Source of the DNA: Sulfidibacterium sp964549335
GTDB taxonomy: Bacteria > Bacteroidota > Bacteroidia > Bacteroidales > F082
DNA: 64,000 bases
NCBI GenBank assembly: GCA_964549335.1
Contig: CAZJUQ010000031.1
Location: 52,257 to 116,256, forward strand
Direction of reading: 5' to 3'
Shown here: positions 59,700 to 64,000 of the stretch, piece by piece
How positions within the stretch are numbered: position 1 is the stretch's first letter
Layout: every line of letters starts with the position of its first letter
Program-made: the position numbers and the translations under genes
Notes under the pieces: generated by a model
The model's input: the letters and a program-made list of their open reading frames with translations, nothing else
Database searches by the model: none
Told to the model about the DNA's origin: nothing

Positions 59700-61190
59700 A
59701 TGAAAAACAAATACATCTTATCGCTTGACCAGGGTACTACAAGTTCGCGTGCTATAATTTACGACAAAAACGGCGAAGTAAAATCGGTAGCCCAAAAGGA
59801 GTTTACCCAATATTTTCCTGAACCGGGTTTTGTTGAACACGACCCCCGGGAGATTTACACATCGCAAATAAGTGTCGCTGCCGAAGCCATTGCCAATATG
59901 GGTATTCACGACCAAAATATTGCGGCAATTGGCATTACAAACCAACGCGAAACCACAATAGTTTGGGATAAAGAGAGCGGAAAACCGGTGTATAATGCTA
60001 TTGTGTGGCAAGACAGAAGAACTGCCGACTATTGCCGGCAACTGAAAAAAGAGAATTATCAACAATTGATAAAAGAGAAGACAGGGTTGGAAATTGACGC
60101 CTATTTTTCCGCCACAAAAATAAGGTGGATACTCGATAACGTTAAAGGTGCACGAAAAAAAGCCGAAAACGGAAAACTTGCATTCGGTACCGTTGATTCT
60201 TGGCTTATTTGGAACCTGACCAAGGGAAAACATCACCTTACCGACGTATCCAATGCATCGCGTACCATGCTTTTTAACATTCACACTCTGAAATGGGACG
60301 ACGAACTGCTCCGTTTGTTTGACATCCCAAAAAGTATGTTGCCGCAAGTTAAATCGAACAGCGAATTGTTCGGATATACCGACACCCTGATTTTTTCTTC
60401 GCACATTCCCATAACGGGAGTTGCCGGCGACCAACAGGCATCCATGTTCGGACAAATGTGTATAAACAAGGGAATGGTGAAAAATACCTACGGAACAGGT
60501 TGTTTTATTATGCTCAATACCGGCGTAAAACCTGTAGCCTCGAAACATAAATTGTTAACAACAATCGCATGGAAACTTGGCGGCAAAACGGTTTATGCAC
60601 TCGAAGGCAGTGTTTTTATCGGCGGTGCGGTAATTCAATGGCTGCGCGACGGTGTTAACTTTTTTAGAACGGCCAAAAGCAGCGAAAAACTTGCTCTTGA
60701 TGTCGATGATAATGGAGGTGTGGTATTTGTGCCTGCATTTACGGGGCTCGGAGCTCCCCATTGGAACCAAAATGCAAAAGGATTGATTTACGGTTTGACA
60801 CGTGGGACAACAAAAGCTCATATCACCAGGGCTGCTCTCGAATCCATCGCATTGCAAAGCTACGACGTTATTAATGCCATGGAAAAAGATGCCGCCTTTA
60901 AAATAAAAAACCTTCGCGTTGACGGTGGTGCCGCCGCCAATAACCTGCTTATGCAAATACAAGCCGATGTGCTGCAAACAAAAGTTCAACGTCCTTCAAA
61001 CCTTGAAAGCACAGCTCTTGGCGCTGCTTATTTTGCAGGACTTGCTTCAGGATTTTGGAATAACATCGAAGATATTGCAAACTATTGGAAACTGGACAGG
61101 GAATTTTTACCCGCAACGGAAAATAAAAATATCGAAAAACTGATAAATGCATGGCATAGCGTTGTAAATATGATACCTGAAAATCATTAA
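59700..61190 (+). CDS. glpK: glycerol kinase
   Basis: GlpK phosphorylates glycerol to glycerol 3-phosphate, the substrate of the nearby GlpD. The 496-aa FGGY kinase begins YILSLDQGTTSSRAIIYD (phosphate 1 loop). It has AIGITNQRETTIVWDKESGKP, IVWQDRRTADYC, YFSATKIRWILDN, VAGDQQASMFGQ, the signature GTTKAHITRAALESIALQSYDV and DGGAAANNLLMQIQAD. It is complete and typical in length. No glycerol facilitator gene is adjacent. The start follows the AT-rich insert directly. Confidence 0.97.
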   Translation: MKNKYILSLDQGTTSSRAIIYDKNGEVKSVAQKEFTQYFPEPGFVEHDPREIYTSQISVAAEAIANMGIHDQNIAAIGITNQRETTIVWDKESGKPVYNAIVWQDRRTADYCRQLKKENYQQLIKEKTGLEIDAYFSATKIRWILDNVKGARKKAENGKLAFGTVDSWLIWNLTKGKHHLTDVSNASRTMLFNIHTLKWDDELLRLFDIPKSMLPQVKSNSELFGYTDTLIFSSHIPITGVAGDQQASMFGQMCINKGMVKNTYGTGCFIMLNTGVKPVASKHKLLTTIAWKLGGKTVYALEGSVFIGGAVIQWLRDGVNFFRTAKSSEKLALDVDDNGGVVFVPAFTGLGAPHWNQNAKGLIYGLTRGTTKAHITRAALESIALQSYDVINAMEKDAAFKIKNLRVDGGAAANNLLMQIQADVLQTKVQRPSNLESTALGAAYFAGLASGFWNNIEDIANYWKLDREFLPATENKNIEKLINAWHSVVNMIPENH

Positions 61191-61270
61191 CCGTGATTAC
61201 CCCTCGTTCTGATATTTATTGTGGTATTTAATAAAATATTAATATTGACCAAATTAATTGCGTAATAGTT

Positions 61271-63586
61271 ATGAAAAAAATATTTTGCGTTTTTACCCTG
61301 CTTTTTCAACTGATTTTGGTTTCGGCTTATGCTGAAAACGGAATAGGCGATACAATTCATGCCGTTCATTACGACATTCATTTAACCGAAATAAATACGG
61401 CAAATAACACTATTGCCGGTTATACTGTTGTTACGGTTGTGTCTAAAGTTGACAGTTTGAGATTAATCCCTCTCGATTTCAAACAACTTTCAACCGATAG
61501 TGTTTTTGTTAACGGAAATATCTCAACATTTACACATAACGGTGATATTTTACGCATCTTGTCACAAAACACATTTGATACCGGCGATACCGTTCATATA
61601 ACCGTTTATTATCATGGTGAACCTTTTCACGAAGGCTGGGGCGGGTTTCATTATGCCGGCGACTATGCCTTTAACCTTGGTGTGGGTTTCGAAAGTATTC
61701 CTCATAATCTCGGAAAATCTTGGTTCCCCTGTATCGACGATTTTACCGATAGGGCAACATACGATGTTTATGCCACCGTTGACAATGGTCAAAAAGCTGT
61801 TTGCGGAGGAATACTTGTCGATACCCTGGAAAACGGAAACGGAACTAAAACCTGGCATTGGGAATTGCCTCATCCTATACCAACCTATTTAATATCCGTA
61901 GCCTCCGGCAATTACGTGCTCTATTCCGATACATATTACGGCATTGAGGATACTATACCTATCTGTATTTATACTCGTCCTTCGGAGCAAAACAATGTTG
62001 CCGGCTCTTTCGTAAATTTAAAGAATATTCTTAACTTTTACGAAACGCATTTCGGTCCTTACCCCTTTGGCAGAGTAGGTTACGTAGGTACTGCATTAGG
62101 TGCTATGGAACATGCTGCAAATATAGCTTATCCGCATTCCGTTATTAACGGAAATACAACTTATGAATATCTTTATGCTCATGAATTGTCGCATATGTGG
62201 TTCGGCGACGAAGTAACATGTGCCTCCGCCGAAGAGATGTGGCTCAACGAAGGATGGGCAAGCTTTTGCGAAATGTATTACAAAAAAGAACTTTACGGCG
62301 ATGACGTAGTGAAAACTGAGATGCGCCAAAGGAATAACGATGTTTTGCAAAAAACCCATATTATTGATAACGGATATTGGGCTCTCGACAGTGTTCCCCA
62401 ACAATATACATATGGAAGTACATCATATGACAAGGGTGCGGTTGTTGTAAACACCCTGAAAGGATATCTTGGCGATGATATGTTTTTTGATGCAATGACG
62501 GCATATTTGCAAGCCAATGCATGGAACTCCAAATCTTCGGCCGACCTTCGCGATTTTCTTACCTCATACACCGGTATCGATATGACTCCCTTTTTCGATG
62601 CTTGGGTATCAACACCAGGAACCCCCCATTTTTCTATCGACTCCACAAAAGTTAATGAGAATAACGGTAATTATTCTGTTGATATCTATCTTAAGCAAAA
62701 ATATAAAGGCGCCGATTATCTTGCCGGTAACAATATCCTGGAAATAACTTTAATTGATGATAGCTTAAACTGTTTTACCGATACTGTTCATTTTTCAGGA
62801 CGAACGGGGCACTCAACAATAGAAACCGCTTTTCGGCCGGAGGCCGTTTTACTCGATCTCTACGAAAAAATTGATGATGCAACGGTTGATAATTTTAAAA
62901 TCTTTACTCAAAAAGAGAATTATAAGTTTCCGGATACATATTTCAAAATTTATATAGATTCTTTATTTGTTAAATCGCTCATTCAGGTAACACACCATTG
63001 GGTAGCTCCCGACTCTCTTAAAACGCCCGTTTACGGTTTAAGGCTTTCGACAAATCGGTATTGGAGCGTTGACGGGGTCTTTGATGACCGCATCGTTGCG
63101 CGAGGACGTTTTTATTACAACCACTCCATTTACTTCGATAAAGAACTTATCCGTTCGGATAATGATTCCGTTGTTTTGCTTTACAGGGAATCTTCCGGCG
63201 CCGACTGGCAACCGGTCAACCAATCGCGTATGGGCACCTGGTCAATAGGTTATATTTATACCGATCAACTTAAAAAAGGAGAATATACCCTTGCCGCCTG
63301 GGATTTGCAAACCGTTGGACAAAAACAAAATAATACGGAAAAAAATGACGTTAAAGTATTTCCGAATCCTTCCACGGGAAAGTTGAACATCATTGTCCCC
63401 AAAGAGAAAATTTACACTCTTAAAATTTACACACCGGATGCTAAACTTATTAAAATGTTAAAGTTTGCAGGAAAAAATTACAGGTTTAATTTAATGGCAT
63501 TAAATGTGCCTCAGGGAATTTTTATTGTTAATGTTTATAATGAAAAATCGTTGATTAAATCGAAAAAGATAGTTTTTGTAAATTAA
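61271..63586 (+). CDS. M1-family metallopeptidase with T9SS sorting domain
   Basis: A 771-aa secreted peptidase. The signal peptide ends VSAYA, followed by Glu rather than Gln. The zinc site is complete: His304-Glu305-x-x-His308 in HELSHMWFGD and Glu327 in WLNEGWASF (the M1 HExxH-18-E spacing). The upstream motif is GAMEHAANIAYP, where most M1 enzymes have GAMEN. The last 80 residues form a type A T9SS sorting domain (VKVFPNPSTGKLNI, then LNVPQGIFIVNVYNEKSLIKSKK). The enzyme is therefore exported and surface-attached or released, probably cutting N-terminal residues from peptides for nutrition. Confidence 0.93.
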   Translation: MKKIFCVFTLLFQLILVSAYAENGIGDTIHAVHYDIHLTEINTANNTIAGYTVVTVVSKVDSLRLIPLDFKQLSTDSVFVNGNISTFTHNGDILRILSQNTFDTGDTVHITVYYHGEPFHEGWGGFHYAGDYAFNLGVGFESIPHNLGKSWFPCIDDFTDRATYDVYATVDNGQKAVCGGILVDTLENGNGTKTWHWELPHPIPTYLISVASGNYVLYSDTYYGIEDTIPICIYTRPSEQNNVAGSFVNLKNILNFYETHFGPYPFGRVGYVGTALGAMEHAANIAYPHSVINGNTTYEYLYAHELSHMWFGDEVTCASAEEMWLNEGWASFCEMYYKKELYGDDVVKTEMRQRNNDVLQKTHIIDNGYWALDSVPQQYTYGSTSYDKGAVVVNTLKGYLGDDMFFDAMTAYLQANAWNSKSSADLRDFLTSYTGIDMTPFFDAWVSTPGTPHFSIDSTKVNENNGNYSVDIYLKQKYKGADYLAGNNILEITLIDDSLNCFTDTVHFSGRTGHSTIETAFRPEAVLLDLYEKIDDATVDNFKIFTQKENYKFPDTYFKIYIDSLFVKSLIQVTHHWVAPDSLKTPVYGLRLSTNRYWSVDGVFDDRIVARGRFYYNHSIYFDKELIRSDNDSVVLLYRESSGADWQPVNQSRMGTWSIGYIYTDQLKKGEYTLAAWDLQTVGQKQNNTEKNDVKVFPNPSTGKLNIIVPKEKIYTLKIYTPDAKLIKMLKFAGKNYRFNLMALNVPQGIFIVNVYNEKSLIKSKKIVFVN

Positions 63587-63640
63587 TTCCGAACAGTACC
63601 CTTGTTGTGGGATAAAATATGAATCGAGTATTTATTTTAT

Positions 63641-63733
63641 GACATGTGAAGTTGTCCCTTTTTTGATATTCGTTTGTAATAACGGAAAAATGTCATGGGA
63701 CAACTACAGTTGATATGCTTTTTGATATACGTC
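63641..63733. repeat. Inverted and direct repeats after the M1 peptidase gene
   Basis: AGTTGTCCC at 63650-63658 is the exact inverse of GGGACAACT at 63697-63705, with a 38-nt loop. The short direct repeat TTTTTGATATnCG occurs in the loop and again near 63719-63733. No gene is visible. It could be a transcript-end structure or a trace of an old element. Confidence 0.35.
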
Positions 63734-63828
63734 CTAATTTTGTTCATGCTCCTTTTCTGATATTTTCCCCTGTGTAAAACATTTTAAACCGTTGCTTTTA
63801 AAGGGGTTGTTTATGGGTTGTATAAATT

Positions 63829-63867
63829 AAAAAAGAGGCTGCTCAATTAAGAACAGCCTCTTTTTTT
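63829..63867. terminator. Bidirectional intrinsic terminator between convergent T9SS genes
   Basis: An A-rich arm ending AAAAAAGAGGCTGCTC (63829-63844) pairs with GAACAGCCTCTTTTTTT (63851-63867) around a 6-nt loop, with one mismatch. It has A/T tracts on both sides, so it can end transcripts of the plus-strand M1 gene and of the minus-strand gene that ends at 63897. The rest of 63587-63896 is non-coding. Confidence 0.8.
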
Positions 63868-63896
63868 ATTGAGAATACTTTCTCAATTGCCTGACA

Positions 63897-64000
63897 TTAT
63901 CTGGCAATTGTTACTCGTTTTGTTACTTGACCGTTTTCGGTATCAATACGTACCACATATACACCCGACTCATACGACGATGTGTTCAGGGTGAGGGTGG
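63897..64000 (-). CDS. C-terminus of a T9SS cargo protein, truncated by window edge
   Basis: Only the last 33 residues plus stop are inside the window, read on the minus strand. They end TLNTSSYESGVYVVRIDTENG followed by QVTKRVTIAR, the final strands of a type A T9SS sorting domain. The main body lies beyond base 64000. It faces the M1 peptidase gene across a shared terminator. Confidence 0.8.
   Translation of the reverse strand, partial: TLTLNTSSYESGVYVVRIDTENGQVTKRVTIAR

Noticed and set aside
1..64000. tRNA, rRNA, CRISPR arrays, insertion sequences, phage or integrative element genes
   Set aside because: I looked in the spacers and at the translations and saw no cloverleaf, array, transposase, integrase or phage protein. 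Small RNAs without sequence signature cannot be excluded.

Overview
The window is a stretch of chromosome from a member of the Bacteroidota, most likely a Bacteroidales-type organism; the order is inferred, not proven. The evidence is three type IX secretion C-terminal sorting domains, the Bacteroidota lineage families DUF4290, DUF5686 and DUF2723, many TAnnTTTG (-7) promoter boxes close to start codons with no strong Shine-Dalgarno sequences, and exported proteins whose predicted signal-peptide cleavage site is followed by Gln. Gene density is high. I found no rRNA, tRNA, CRISPR array, transposase or phage gene.

Layout. 1-7.5 kb: 3' end of dxs, lipA, lipB, a DUF308 membrane protein, ispD, a GT2 glycosyltransferase overlapping an LPG-synthase-type flippase gene, and ruvC. 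7.5-18 kb: a ferritin-like/VIT1 fusion, a GC-rich intergenic element, a glutaminyl cyclase lipoprotein, an unknown exported protein, lgt, a DUF2723 GT-C-like membrane protein and a predicted outer-membrane metallopeptidase with a propeller. 17.7-25.6 kb (minus strand): pyrG, phoH, a NUDIX gene, murA, DUF4290 and a DUF5686 outer-membrane protein. 25.9-36.5 kb (plus strand): a CBS protein, an Omp85-like protein, a 2-hydroxyacid dehydrogenase, ahcY with a clear terminator, a PepSY-like lipoprotein and a complete RND efflux operon. 36.5-43.7 kb (minus strand): lnt, a ClC-CBS channel, the second GC-rich element, two exported proteins of unknown role, an orphan TolC and a small lipoprotein. 43.8-51.2 kb: a lipoprotein, a phosphoesterase with a DUF6873-like gene, thiL, and a beta-phosphoglucomutase/GH65 phosphorylase fusion with a P-loop kinase. 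51.3-64 kb: a large T9SS BNR/discoidin protein, an ABC-F ATPase, glpD, an AT-rich insert, glpK, a T9SS M1 peptidase and the tail of another T9SS cargo gene.

How the genes work together. The window covers parts of isoprenoid synthesis (dxs, ispD), lipoylation (lipA, lipB), lipoprotein maturation (lgt, lnt, with at least six lipoproteins), envelope building (murA, GT2, DUF2723, Omp85, DUF5686), glycerol use (glpD, glpK) and phosphorolytic disaccharide use (PGM-GH65).

Most worth a second look: a pair of related GC-rich structured intergenic elements at 8474-8620 and 40001-40179, each downstream of and co-oriented with a gene; the glutaminyl cyclase together with nine likely pyroglutamate-forming exported proteins; MurA with Asp instead of the catalytic Cys; the AT-rich insert splitting glpD from glpK, with a frameshifted ORF remnant; and the predicted outer-membrane metallopeptidase.
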